DNA of 64,000 bases from the NCBI RefSeq assembly GCF_001043895.1, contig NZ_JTHF01000187.1, positions 1 to 64,000 of the forward strand, written 5' to 3'. The notes beneath the pieces are model-generated. The model ran no database searches and was not told the origin of the DNA. It was given only the letters and a program-made list of their open reading frames with translations. The DNA is from Methylobacterium indicum (GTDB lineage: Bacteria > Pseudomonadota > Alphaproteobacteria > Rhizobiales > Beijerinckiaceae). This document shows, piece by piece, positions 26,133-35,085 of the stretch (its first letter is position 1; each line of letters opens with the position of its first letter). Position numbers and translations under genes: made by a program.

Positions 26133-27086
26133 ATGCCGGAGCACGCGATCCTGCGCGAGGTCGGCCTGCGGGACGGCATCCAGATGGCGGCCCGCTTCCT
26201 CCCCACGGAGCGCAAGCGCGAATGGGCGCTGCGGCTGAAGGAGGCCGGTCTGCGCGAGATCGAGCTGACCTCCTTCGTGCCGGCGAAGGTGGTGCCGCAA
26301 TTCGCCGACGCCGATGCCCTGGCCGCCTCCCTGCCGGACCTCACCGGCGTGACCGCCTCGGCCCTGGTGCCGAACCTGAAAGGGGCCGAGCGGGCGCTCG
26401 CGGCCGGCTTCACCCACATCAATTACGTCCTGTCGATCTCGGAAGCCCACAGCCGGTCCAACGTGCGCCGCTCGACCGACGAGGCGATCGCGGAATTCGA
26501 GCAGATCGCCGCTCTGAAGGCGACGCCGGCCGGGAGCGGCATGGTGCTCGGCGTCGGGCTCGCCACGAGCTTCGGCTGCACGCTCCAGGGGCACGTCGAT
26601 CCCGACCGGGTGTTCGAGGTCGCCGCGACGGTGGCCGGGGGCGGCGCCGACGAGCTGATCGTCGCCGACACCGTCGGCTACGGCAACCCGGCCCAGGTCA
26701 AGACCCTCCTGCCGACGATCCTTCGCATCGCGGCGGGGCGGCGGGTGGTCTGCCACTTCCACGACACGCGGGGGCTGGGCCTCGCCAATGTCGCGGCGGC
26801 GCTCGATGCGGGCGTGCGTGCCTTCGACAGCTCGCTTGCCGGGCTCGGCGGCTGCCCCTTCGCGCCCGGCGCGACCGGCAACATCAACACCGAGGATGCC
26901 GCCTTCATGCTCGACAGCATGGGCTTTGCCACCGGCCTCGATATCCCGGCGCTCCTCGCCCTGCGCCGCGACGTGGAGAGCTGGCTCGGCGACGAGCGCT
27001 ACAGCGGCGCGATCGCCCGCGCCGGCCTGCCCAAAACCTATTCGACCGGCCTTCGCATGGCCACGCCTCCCGCCCTCGCTTCGTGA
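26133..27086 (+). CDS. HMG-CoA lyase-like enzyme
   Basis: 317-residue TIM-barrel lyase of the DRE metallolyase family. It has the N-terminal LREVGLRDGIQ (Arg and metal-binding Asp), CHFHDTRGLGLANV (metal His pair) and AGLGGCPFAPGATGN, which contains the catalytic Cys of the HMG-CoA lyase signature. It splits a 3-hydroxy-3-methylglutaryl-CoA-like thioester into acetyl-CoA and a keto acid. It starts 3 bases after the hydratase stop. Together with the hydratase and dehydrogenase it resembles the lower leucine/isovalerate route, although a related branched substrate is equally possible. Confidence 0.85.
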   Translation: MPEHAILREVGLRDGIQMAARFLPTERKREWALRLKEAGLREIELTSFVPAKVVPQFADADALAASLPDLTGVTASALVPNLKGAERALAAGFTHINYVLSISEAHSRSNVRRSTDEAIAEFEQIAALKATPAGSGMVLGVGLATSFGCTLQGHVDPDRVFEVAATVAGGGADELIVADTVGYGNPAQVKTLLPTILRIAAGRRVVCHFHDTRGLGLANVAAALDAGVRAFDSSLAGLGGCPFAPGATGNINTEDAAFMLDSMGFATGLDIPALLALRRDVESWLGDERYSGAIARAGLPKTYSTGLRMATPPALAS

Positions 27087-27095
27087 GATTGTGAC

Positions 27096-28274
27096 ATGAA
27101 CCAGCCAGACGTCATGCTCGATATCGGCAAGGACTACCCCGAGCTGCGTGATTCGGTTCGCCGGATCTGCGAGAAGTATCCGATGGAATACTGGGCGAAG
27201 CTCGAGGAAGAGTCGGGTTATCCGTCCGAATTCGTGGCCGAGCTGACCAAGGGCGGGTTCCTCGCCGCCCTCATCCCGGAGGAGTACGGCGGCGCCGGCC
27301 TGCCGCTCAGGGCCGCCTCCGTCATCCTCGAGGAGATCAACGCCTGCGGCTGCGTAGCGAGCCCGGCCCACGCCCAGATGTACATCATGGGTACCCTCCT
27401 GCGGCACGGATCGGAGGACCAGAAGCGCGAGTACCTGCCGAAGATCGCCTCGGGCGAGTTGCGGCTCCAGGCCTTCGGCGTGACTGAGCCGACCACCGGT
27501 TCGGATACCACCCAGCTCAAGACCCGGGCCGTGCGCGAGGGCAACGGCTACGTCATCAACGGGCAGAAGGTCTGGACCTCCCGCGCCCGCTACTCAGACC
27601 TCCTCCTTCTGCTCGCCCGAACGACGCCCATCGACCAAGTCCAGAAGAAGACGGACGGCATTTCGGTCTTCCTGATCGACCTGCGCGAGGCGCGCGGCAA
27701 CGGGATCGACATCCGCCCGATCAAGGCGCTGATCAACCACAACACGACCGAGATGTTCATCGAGGACCTGCGCGTCCCGGCCTCCGCGCTGGTCGGCGAG
27801 GAAGGCAAGGGCTTCCGCTACATCCTCGACGGGATGAACGCCGAGCGGATCCTCGTCGCCTCCGAGTGCGTGGGCGACGGGCGCTACATGATCCAGCGGG
27901 CCGTGGCCTACGCCAACGAGCGCGTCGTGTTCAACCGGCCGATCGGTGCCAACCAGGGCATCCAGTTCCCGATCGCCCGGGCGCACGTGGCGCTGGAGGC
28001 CGCGGACCTCATGGCGCGCAAGGCCGCCGCCCTGTTCGATGCCGGGCAGCCCTGCGGATCCGAGGCCAACATGGCCAAGCTCCTCGCATCCGAGGCGACC
28101 TGGAGCGCGGCGGACACGGCGCTCCAGACCCATGGCGGATTCGGCTACGCCACGGAATACGGCATCGAGCGCAAGTGGCGCGAGTGCCGCATCTACCAGA
28201 CCGCCCCGATCTCGACGAACCTCGTGCTGGCCTATGTCGGCCAGCACGTCCTCGGCATGCCGCGTTCCTACTGA
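27096..28274 (+). CDS. Acyl-CoA dehydrogenase
   Basis: 392-residue FAD enzyme with FAD-binding QAFGVTEPTTGSDTTQ (125-140) and KVWTSRA (158-164). The usual EGT motif carrying the MCAD-type catalytic Glu is absent; the C-terminal region reads RIYQTAPISTN. A Glu is present at residue 250 in GMNAERILVA, where isovaleryl- and long-chain acyl-CoA dehydrogenases keep their base. It therefore probably oxidises a branched or bulky acyl-CoA. Nine bases separate it from the lyase gene upstream. Confidence 0.9.
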   Translation: MNQPDVMLDIGKDYPELRDSVRRICEKYPMEYWAKLEEESGYPSEFVAELTKGGFLAALIPEEYGGAGLPLRAASVILEEINACGCVASPAHAQMYIMGTLLRHGSEDQKREYLPKIASGELRLQAFGVTEPTTGSDTTQLKTRAVREGNGYVINGQKVWTSRARYSDLLLLLARTTPIDQVQKKTDGISVFLIDLREARGNGIDIRPIKALINHNTTEMFIEDLRVPASALVGEEGKGFRYILDGMNAERILVASECVGDGRYMIQRAVAYANERVVFNRPIGANQGIQFPIARAHVALEAADLMARKAAALFDAGQPCGSEANMAKLLASEATWSAADTALQTHGGFGYATEYGIERKWRECRIYQTAPISTNLVLAYVGQHVLGMPRSY

Positions 28275-28281
28275 GGTCGCC

Positions 28282-29637
28282 ATGGACAGCATCACCCGAA
28301 AGGCCGCCGATTTCGTCGCCCGCTTCGACGGCGCGGGAGCGCCGGCCACGGCGCGGCACGCCGCGCGCATCGGCTTCGTCGATTGCGTCGGCGTGATGCT
28401 CGCCGGTGCGGGCGAGCCGGCGGTGCGACTGGCCGCCACGATCGCCTCGCCCGTCCCCGGCAGCAACGAGGCGCCCGTCGCCGTGGACGGGCAGCGCTAC
28501 GGCGCGGCGGAGGCGGCCTTCGTCAACGGCGTCGCCGCCCACGTCCTCGACTTCGATGACGTGGCGCTGGCGGGGCATCCCAGCACCGTCCTCGTGCCGG
28601 CGATCCTGGCCGAGGCCCACGCGCTCTCGGCCTCGGGCGCGGACGCGATCGACGCCTATCTGGTAGGCTACGAGCTGTGGGCGCATCTGGCGGAACTCGA
28701 GCCCGGCCACCTGCACGATCGCGGCTTCCATCCGACGGCCGTGATGGGGACCCTCGCCTGCGCGGCCGCCGCCGCCCGGCTGCGGCGGCTCGGGCCCGAG
28801 GAAACCGCCCACGCACTGGCCATCGCCGCCTCGCTGGCGGCCGGACTCGTGGCGAATTTCGGCTCGATGACGAAGTCGCTGCATGCCGGGCGCACCGCAC
28901 AATCGGGCATCCAGGCCGCCCGGCTCGCGAGCGTCGGCTATACCGGCAGCCTCGATGCCCTCGAGCACCGGACGGGGTTCCTGCGGGCCTTCTCGCCATC
29001 CGGTGGGCCGGATCTCGATCCCGCCGCCTTCCGCATCGGCGAGGAGTGGCTGGTCGAGCGCTTCGGCGTCAACATCAAGCGCTACCCGACCTGCTACGCG
29101 ACGCACCGGGCCATCGACGCGATGATCGACCTCGCGGGCGAGCACGACCTCGCGGGTGAGGTCGTCGAGACCATCCACGTCCATACCGGCGCCACGCAGC
29201 GCCTGATGCTGCGCAACACCCGTCCCAAAACCGGGCTCGAGGCGAAGTTCTCGATGGAATTCGCGATGGCGAGTGCCGTCCTGGCGCGGCGGGTCGGTCT
29301 TGCGGAACTCACCGACGCCTTCGTCGGCCGTCCGGACATCCAGGCGATGCTCGAACGGGTCGACGTCACGGCGAGCGAGGAGAGCGCCGGGACCGACATG
29401 CCGATGGCGCCGCACGACCTCGTCTGGGTGACGTTGAGGGACGGCACGGTGCACCGCCATGCGCCGGTGGAGCATGCGCGCGGCAGTTGGCAGCGTCCGC
29501 TTGAGCGCGCGGAGCTCGAGGCGAAGTTCCGCGACTGCGCGGAGATGAGGCTGCCGCCCGCACGCGCCGCGACCCTGTTCGCGAAGCTCTGGGACATCGA
29601 GGCCGTCGGCGACCTTCGGGACCTCGCACTGAACTAG
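28282..29637 (+). CDS. MmgE/PrpD family protein (first copy)
   Basis: 451-residue member of the family of 2-methylcitrate dehydratase PrpD and cis-aconitate decarboxylase, cofactor-free (de)hydratases. Typical segments: FVNGVAAHVLDFDDVALAGHPST, GYELWAHLAEL, FHPTAVMGTLACAAAAARL and KRYPTCYATHRAIDAM. ATG 28282 follows GAGG. A second, divergent copy is at 33709. The presence of two copies beside Old Yellow Enzyme paralogues suggests successive dehydration steps on a ring or branched acid; the substrate is unknown. Confidence 0.88.
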   Translation: MDSITRKAADFVARFDGAGAPATARHAARIGFVDCVGVMLAGAGEPAVRLAATIASPVPGSNEAPVAVDGQRYGAAEAAFVNGVAAHVLDFDDVALAGHPSTVLVPAILAEAHALSASGADAIDAYLVGYELWAHLAELEPGHLHDRGFHPTAVMGTLACAAAAARLRRLGPEETAHALAIAASLAAGLVANFGSMTKSLHAGRTAQSGIQAARLASVGYTGSLDALEHRTGFLRAFSPSGGPDLDPAAFRIGEEWLVERFGVNIKRYPTCYATHRAIDAMIDLAGEHDLAGEVVETIHVHTGATQRLMLRNTRPKTGLEAKFSMEFAMASAVLARRVGLAELTDAFVGRPDIQAMLERVDVTASEESAGTDMPMAPHDLVWVTLRDGTVHRHAPVEHARGSWQRPLERAELEAKFRDCAEMRLPPARAATLFAKLWDIEAVGDLRDLALN

Positions 29638-29679
29638 ATCCCATCCACTGTGCTCCACGATCGTGAAACAGGGTACACG

Positions 29680-30564
29680 ATGAGCCTGCCAGACACGCAG
29701 ATCCCCGGCGTCTATCACCGCCGCTTCGGCGACGTCCTCATCACGGCGTTGTCCGACGGCTACGTCGAGATGGGTCACGCCATCTTCCGGGAGTTCTCCC
29801 CGGACGACGTGGACCGGATGATGGCGCGCGATCACCGGATCTCGCCGCCGCGGATCTCCGTGAACTGCTTCCTGCTGCGGGGTCCGGCCGGCACGGTGCT
29901 GGTCGATTGCGGCTCGCAGGACAAGTTCGGGCCGACGGCGGGCAAGCTCTTCGCGAACCTGGCGGCGGCCGGCGTCGCGCCGTCCGAGATCGAGCACGTG
30001 CTCCTCACCCATTGCCACCCCGACCATTCCTGCGGCCTCACGGATGCCGCGAGCGGCCGGCGGCTGTTTCCAAACGCAACGGTCGTCGTCAATCGCAAGG
30101 AGATCGCACACTGGTTCTCGGACGAGGCGATGGCACGCGCCGATGCTCGCCAGCGCGAGCGCTACTTCGGCTGGGCGCGCGAGCAGGTCGGGCCCTACCG
30201 GGTGGAGCATCTGCGCCTTGCCGAGGACGGCGACGAGGTCCTGCCTGGCATCACACTCGTCGAATGCGCCGGCCACACCCCGGGTCACTCGACCTACGTC
30301 CTTCACTCGCAGGAGCGGCGGATGATCGTCTGGGGCGACCTCGCGCACGTTCCCGAGATCCAGGTCGCGCGCCCCGAAGTCTCGATGAGCTTCGATCACG
30401 ATCCCGACATGGCGGCGGCAAGCCGCACCGCGCTGCTGCGGCGCATCTACGACGAGGACATGTTGGTCGCGGGAATGCACATCCACTTCCCCGGCCTCGG
30501 CTACCTCGTGCGCGAGGGAGCGGGCTACCGCGTCGCAACCGAGCAGTGGCAGTTCGAGATCTGA
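29680..30564 (+). CDS. Metallo-beta-lactamase fold hydrolase (first copy)
   Basis: 294-residue zinc hydrolase with HCHPDHS metal motif, followed by a metal-site His in GHTPGHSTYVL, an Asp in VWGDLAHVPEI and a C-terminal His in GMHIHFPGLGY. Related proteins include quorum-lactonases and other lactone hydrolases. ATG 29680 was chosen over GTG 29650. Its stop overlaps the LacI-type regulator by one base. A paralogue is at 37845. A lactone or thioester hydrolase step in the pathway is plausible. Confidence 0.85.
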   Translation: MSLPDTQIPGVYHRRFGDVLITALSDGYVEMGHAIFREFSPDDVDRMMARDHRISPPRISVNCFLLRGPAGTVLVDCGSQDKFGPTAGKLFANLAAAGVAPSEIEHVLLTHCHPDHSCGLTDAASGRRLFPNATVVVNRKEIAHWFSDEAMARADARQRERYFGWAREQVGPYRVEHLRLAEDGDEVLPGITLVECAGHTPGHSTYVLHSQERRMIVWGDLAHVPEIQVARPEVSMSFDHDPDMAAASRTALLRRIYDEDMLVAGMHIHFPGLGYLVREGAGYRVATEQWQFEI

Positions 30565-31616
30565 TGACCCGAGAGAAGGCACCGAGGGCCCCCACCATCC
30601 GCGAGGTCGCGAAGCTCGCCAACGTTTCCACCGGGACCGTGTCGCGGGTCGTGAACGATGCGGCCGACGTCAAGCCGGCGGTCCGCAAGGCGGTCGAGGA
30701 GGCGATCGCGGAGCTGGGCTACGTTCCCAACGCGGCAGCGAAGTCGATGCGGATGGGCCGCACCCGCACCGTCGGCTGCATCCTGCGCGAGATCAACATC
30801 GCCCAGCTCGGCGGCTTCGTCTCGACCGCGCAGAACGTCCTCAACGAGGCCGGCTACGCACTCCTCATCTCGAACTCGGAGGGCCGGCGCGAGCGCGAGA
30901 TCAAGCTCCTGCGCAGCTTCTCGAGCGGCCAGGTCGACGGCGTCCTGATGGGACCCTACACGCCGATCGAGGGCGAGATGGAGGAGATCCTCCGGGACCT
31001 TCCGGTGCCCCTCGTGATGATCGACCGCGACCAGCCGTCCTGGTGCGATGCCGTCTACGTCGACCATGAGGGCGGAACCCGCCTCGCGACGTCGCATCTC
31101 CTCGGCCTCGGCCATCGCCGGATCGCGCTCCTGACCGGCCCGATGGGCTTGCATCCCGCGGTTTCCCGCGTCCGCGGCTTCGAGCGCGCCCACGCCGAAC
31201 GGGGGATCGCACCCCTGCCGGATCTCATCGTGTCCGGGAGCTTCCTGCGCGACCACGCCTATCGGGCGACCTCGGCGCTGCTGGGCCTGTCGCAACGGCC
31301 GACGGCGATCATCGCCGGCGGCATCGACATGCTGTCGGGTGTGCTGCGGGCGATCCGGACGCACGGCCTCGCGATTCCCGCCGACATCTCGGTGGTCGCC
31401 TCGGGCCGGAGCGACCTCTCGGACCTGCACCAGCCGCCGATCGCGGTGGTCGGGTGGGAGCAGAGCGAGGTCGGAGCGACGGCCGCGTCGCTGCTCCTCG
31501 ACCACATCGTCCGGGGCAGCCGGGACGAGCCGCGCCGCGTCCTCATCCCGACGACCTTCGATCCCCAGGCATCCTGCGCCCCGCCCCGCGGGCCGGGAGC
31601 GGGCGAAGACCCGTAA
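30564..31616 (+). CDS. LacI-family transcriptional regulator
   Basis: 350-residue repressor with an N-terminal helix-turn-helix (about 10-57: TIREVAKLANVSTGTVSRVV and the hinge LGYVPNAAAKSMRMG) and a periplasmic-binding-protein-like effector domain. It overlaps the preceding hydrolase by one base (TGATG), so it is made as part of the operon and is probably autoregulated. The matching palindromes ATGAAACGTTTCAT and TTGAAACGTTTTAT in front of the operon (19308, 19458) are its likely sites. A LacI member controlling an acyl-CoA pathway rather than a sugar locus is less usual. Confidence 0.9.
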   Translation: MTREKAPRAPTIREVAKLANVSTGTVSRVVNDAADVKPAVRKAVEEAIAELGYVPNAAAKSMRMGRTRTVGCILREINIAQLGGFVSTAQNVLNEAGYALLISNSEGRREREIKLLRSFSSGQVDGVLMGPYTPIEGEMEEILRDLPVPLVMIDRDQPSWCDAVYVDHEGGTRLATSHLLGLGHRRIALLTGPMGLHPAVSRVRGFERAHAERGIAPLPDLIVSGSFLRDHAYRATSALLGLSQRPTAIIAGGIDMLSGVLRAIRTHGLAIPADISVVASGRSDLSDLHQPPIAVVGWEQSEVGATAASLLLDHIVRGSRDEPRRVLIPTTFDPQASCAPPRGPGAGEDP

Positions 31617-31640
31617 GCCCGCGAGCGGGCGCGACGACAC

Positions 31641-31673
31641 GGCCGGACGGGACGCCAAGATCCCGGTCCGGCC
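31641..31673. terminator. Strong hairpin between lacI-type gene and oxidoreductase
   Basis: GGCCGGACGGGA (31641-31652) pairs with TCCC-G-GTCCGGCC (31661-31673), 12 pairs with one bulge and an 8-base loop. No T-run follows. It may partly end upstream transcription or protect mRNA ends between the two halves of the cluster. Confidence 0.45.
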
Positions 31674-31700
31674 TCACACGACAACCGGGAGGGAACTGCC

Positions 31701-32909
31701 ATGGGCTCCGACGTCAAACTGTTCTCCAGCTTCACCCTGCGCGGCGTCACGCTGAAGAACCGCGTCGTCATCTCGCCGATGGGCACGTATTCGGCCGAGA
31801 ACGGGCGCCTCCAGCCCTTCCATCACACTCACTACGCCAACTTCGCCATGGGCGGCGCGGGCCTGGTGATGATCGAGCAGACCTCGATCACGCGGCGCGG
31901 GCGGGTGACCAACGGCGATCCGGGCCTGTGGGAGGACGGGCAGATCGGCGACATGCGGGCGCTGGTGAGCCACATCAAGAGCTACGGGGCCAAGGTCGGC
32001 ATCCAGCTCAACCATGGCGGCCGCAAGTCGTCGATGCAGCGCGCGTTCCGCGGTAACGGCCCGCTGACCGACCGCGACCTCGCCATGGGCGAGGAGGAGT
32101 GGGTGCCGCTCGCGCCCTCGGCCCTGCCGCTCGGGGAAGGCTGGCGGATGCCGGAGGCGATCACCCTCGGTCAGCTCGACGGCCTGCGCGACGCCTTCGC
32201 GGCGGCGGCGCGACGCGCGGTCCTGGCGGGCTTCGATCTTGTCGAGATCCACATGGCCCACGGCTACCTGCTGCAGAACTTCCTGTCCCCGCTCGCCAAC
32301 CAGCGGGACGACGCGTACGGCGGCACCCTCGAGAACCGGATGCGGTTCCCGCTGGAGGTGGTGCGCGCCGTCCGCGAGGTCGTGCCATCCTCGATGCCGC
32401 TCCTGGCCCGCATCTCGGCCACCGACTGGATCGAGGGCGGCTGGACGATGGATGACAGCCTCGTCCTCGCCCGTGCGCTCGCGGAGGCCGGGATCGACCT
32501 CGTGGACTGCTCGTCGGGCGGCAACCTGCGCGTCGGCGCGACCAATTCGAGCCTGGGGCGGGGGCCGGGATATCAGGTTCCCTTCGCCGAGCGCATTCGC
32601 GCGGAGACGGGCATCCCGACCGCAGCCGTCGGCATGATCCGCACCCCGGACTTCGCCGAGCGGATTCTCCGGGAGGGGCGGGCCGACCTGATCTGCATCG
32701 CCCGCCAGGCCTTGTTCGATCCGTTCTGGGCCCACCACGCGGCCGAGGCGCTCGGCGCCAACGACGGCTTTTCCGACTGGCCGCCGCAATACGGCTGGTG
32801 GCTGGAGAAATGGGGCCGCGCGCTCTCCGCCAACGGCGAGCGGCCGATGGGCCCGGAGGTCTTCGCGCCCTCTCCGACGCAAGCGCCCCGCGAGAGCTCC
32901 GCGGCCTGA
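31701..32909 (+). CDS. Old Yellow Enzyme family NADH:flavin oxidoreductase (first copy)
   Basis: 402-residue FMN enzyme of the YqjM/xenobiotic reductase class. FMN and substrate motifs: GIQLNHGGRKSS, the His pair in EIHMAHGYLLQNFLSP, YGGTLENRMRF, DCSSGGNLRVGA and AAVGMIRTPDFAERILREGR. The redox-tuning Cys of YqjM (SPMCMYS) is Gly here (SPMGTYS). It reduces activated C=C bonds. ATG 31701 follows GGGAGG. The close paralogue at 35082 has the same substitution. Confidence 0.9.
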   Translation: MGSDVKLFSSFTLRGVTLKNRVVISPMGTYSAENGRLQPFHHTHYANFAMGGAGLVMIEQTSITRRGRVTNGDPGLWEDGQIGDMRALVSHIKSYGAKVGIQLNHGGRKSSMQRAFRGNGPLTDRDLAMGEEEWVPLAPSALPLGEGWRMPEAITLGQLDGLRDAFAAAARRAVLAGFDLVEIHMAHGYLLQNFLSPLANQRDDAYGGTLENRMRFPLEVVRAVREVVPSSMPLLARISATDWIEGGWTMDDSLVLARALAEAGIDLVDCSSGGNLRVGATNSSLGRGPGYQVPFAERIRAETGIPTAAVGMIRTPDFAERILREGRADLICIARQALFDPFWAHHAAEALGANDGFSDWPPQYGWWLEKWGRALSANGERPMGPEVFAPSPTQAPRESSAA

Positions 32910-32924
32910 GCACGGGAGAGCACC

Positions 32925-33680
32925 ATGACCACGCGCATCTGGCACCAATCCGTGAACGAGCTGAGCCGCATCGCGGCCTACAAGCAGGGGATCGAGGCTC
33001 ATGCCCGGACGTTCCTCGGCACGGAGGCCGAGATCCACGTGCAGGGCCTGGCCGAGGGAACCTACGGCGACTTGAGCCCGAGCGACGCGCTCGGCAACGC
33101 CTACCTCTACCACCGTGTGCTCGGACCGATCGTCGAGCAGGCCATGGAAGCGGAGCGACAGGGCTACGACGCGTTCGTGATCGGCTCGTTCAGCGAGCCC
33201 TACCTGCGCGAGATGCGCAGTGCGGTCGACATCCCGGTTGTCTCCCTGACGGAGGCGTCGCTCCTCGTCGGCTGCTCGCTCGGCACGCGGATCGCCCTGA
33301 TCTCCAACGCCCCGAACGTCGCCTACATGACGAAGCTCTCGGTGGCCAAGCACCATCTCGAGGCCCGGGTCCAGGCCGTCACCGCGCTCGACCCAGGGAT
33401 GGACGAGTACGCGCTGATCGCGGCCCGCGACGACCCGTCGGCCCTGATCGAGACTTTCACGCGAACCGCGCGCGCGCTGATCGCCGAGGGGGCCGAGGTG
33501 ATCGTGCCGGCCGAGGGCGTGATGGCCGAGATCTTCGCCAAGCAGGGCCTGCGCCGGATCGACGGAGCCGTGGTGCTCGACGTGTTCGCCGCCGCCTGGA
33601 CCCACGCCTTGTCCCTCGTGCGGCTGCGCCGGGGACTCGGCCTCGAGGTCAGCCGCGCCTGGGCCTACAGCCGCGGCTGA
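32925..33680 (+). CDS. Asp/Glu/hydantoin racemase-fold protein lacking both cysteines
   Basis: 251-residue protein with the two-domain Asp/Glu/hydantoin racemase fold, e.g. LGPIVEQAMEAERQGYDAFV and VSLTEASLLVGCSLGTRIAL. The first active-site Cys is Ser88 (IGSFSEPYL, where hydantoin racemases have GCFxDP). The second is replaced in VPAEGVMAE (195-202, usually LGCAGM). A two-base racemase mechanism is therefore unlikely; a decarboxylase, isomerase or lyase of the same fold is more probable. It lies 15 bases after the first Old Yellow Enzyme gene. Confidence 0.75.
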   Translation: MTTRIWHQSVNELSRIAAYKQGIEAHARTFLGTEAEIHVQGLAEGTYGDLSPSDALGNAYLYHRVLGPIVEQAMEAERQGYDAFVIGSFSEPYLREMRSAVDIPVVSLTEASLLVGCSLGTRIALISNAPNVAYMTKLSVAKHHLEARVQAVTALDPGMDEYALIAARDDPSALIETFTRTARALIAEGAEVIVPAEGVMAEIFAKQGLRRIDGAVVLDVFAAAWTHALSLVRLRRGLGLEVSRAWAYSRG

Positions 33681-33708
33681 TGCCCGGCATGAGGAGAGAG
33701 ACACCGCC

Positions 33709-35085
33709 ATGACGCCAGCCGGACGCATCCTCGGGGATTACCTCGGACACTTCGCATCGCGCACGCTCGAGCCGGATGTCCGCGAGAAGGCGCTGATGTG
33801 CCTCGTCGACACGCTCGGCCTCTCGCTCTCGGCGCGCGACGAGCCGACGGCCCGCGCGGCGATCGCCCTGTCGCGACCGCTCGCCCCCCACAGCGACGGC
33901 GCGGCGCGAGCCTGGGCATCGGGGGTCGGCCTCGCCCCTTCCGAGGCCGCCTTCGCCAACGGAGTCGCGGCGCACGCGCACTTCCAGGACGACACCGACC
34001 ATGAGTCCTGGACGCATCCGGGTTCCCTCGTCCCTCCGGCGGTCGTCGCCCTGGCCGAACGGGACGGGGCGAGCCTCGAGGTCGCGCTCCGCGCCCTCGT
34101 CGCCGGCTACAGCACGATCAACTGGCTCGGCCGCGACGAGGTCGTGGCACGCCGGTTGATCGCGCGCGGCTTCCGGACGAGCCCGACCTTAGGCACGATC
34201 GCCGCGGCGGCGGGCGCCGCCGTTGTGCTCAACCTCGACCCGGAGCGCGCCGCCTCCGCGGTCTCCATCGCGGCCTCCACCACCGGGGGCACCCTCGAGC
34301 CGGTGCGGGCCGGCGCCGACGAGTGGCGCGTCCAGAACGGCCGGGCGGCTCAGGGCGGGCTGATCGCGGCCTGCCTCGCCGCTTCCGGCGTCGCCGGCGC
34401 CCCGGAAGCTCTCGACGGCCCGAAGGGCTTCCTCGCGACCGTCGCCGGCATGGAGCAAGCGCCGGACGTCTGGTCGACACCGCCCGATCCGGCGGCGATG
34501 CGCGGCATCATGTGCAAGCCCTATGCGACGCTCGGCGACAACATGCCGGCCGCGATGGCGGCGCAGAAGCTTCACGGGGAGGGCCTCGACCCCGCCGCGG
34601 TCGAGGCGATCGAGGTCACGCTCTGGGAGCCCTACACGGTCTATCCCGGCACGAACTTCAAGGGCCCGTACGAGCGGCTGGTCCAGACCCAGGCCAGCAC
34701 CGCCTTCGCCGTCTCGGCGATGCTCTCGTGCGGGGACATCACCTACGAGATGGGGACCAGCCTGCGCGATGATCCGGTGATCCTCGACCTCGTCCGCCGG
34801 ACGACCGTCGTGCCGGACGCGGAGGGCGGGGCGCTCGATTCCCGCATCACTCTCAGAATGAAGGACGGTTCCCGCCGCGAGGCCCATTCCTCGCAGATGC
34901 CGCGGGATCTGATCTTCCTGACGCGCGACCGCACGCTCGCGGTCTTCGACCAGCGCCTGACGCGTCTCGGCGCGGCCCCGGGCGCCGCCCGAGCCCTCGG
35001 GGAGCGGTTGTTCGACGGGCTCGACGGCGCCCGCAGCCTCCCGCTCCGCACCGTGCTCGACGACATTCTGGCGCTCGCGCGATGA
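33709..35085 (+). CDS. MmgE/PrpD family protein (second copy)
   Basis: 458-residue dehydratase-family protein. Segments FANGVAAHAHFQDDTDHESW, VAGYSTINWLGRDEV, GFRTSPTLGTIAAAAGA and CKPYATLGDNMPAAMAAQKL match the PrpD layout, with more divergence than the first copy at 28282. It starts 28 bases after the racemase-fold gene with GAGGAGAG before the ATG, and its stop overlaps the next oxidoreductase start. It may act on a different intermediate from copy one. Confidence 0.85.
   Translation: MTPAGRILGDYLGHFASRTLEPDVREKALMCLVDTLGLSLSARDEPTARAAIALSRPLAPHSDGAARAWASGVGLAPSEAAFANGVAAHAHFQDDTDHESWTHPGSLVPPAVVALAERDGASLEVALRALVAGYSTINWLGRDEVVARRLIARGFRTSPTLGTIAAAAGAAVVLNLDPERAASAVSIAASTTGGTLEPVRAGADEWRVQNGRAAQGGLIAACLAASGVAGAPEALDGPKGFLATVAGMEQAPDVWSTPPDPAAMRGIMCKPYATLGDNMPAAMAAQKLHGEGLDPAAVEAIEVTLWEPYTVYPGTNFKGPYERLVQTQASTAFAVSAMLSCGDITYEMGTSLRDDPVILDLVRRTTVVPDAEGGALDSRITLRMKDGSRREAHSSQMPRDLIFLTRDRTLAVFDQRLTRLGAAPGAARALGERLFDGLDGARSLPLRTVLDDILALAR

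Noticed and set aside
25170-27407. 745-codon open frame on the minus strand
   Set aside because: It is the antisense shadow of CoA-transferase, enoyl-CoA hydratase and HMG-CoA-lyase-like genes, with no family motif.
28009-30582. 857-codon open frame on the minus strand
   Set aside because: It lies antisense to the clearly recognised MmgE/PrpD and metallo-hydrolase genes. Its product is Arg/Asp/Gly-rich low-complexity sequence, a by-product of high third-position GC.
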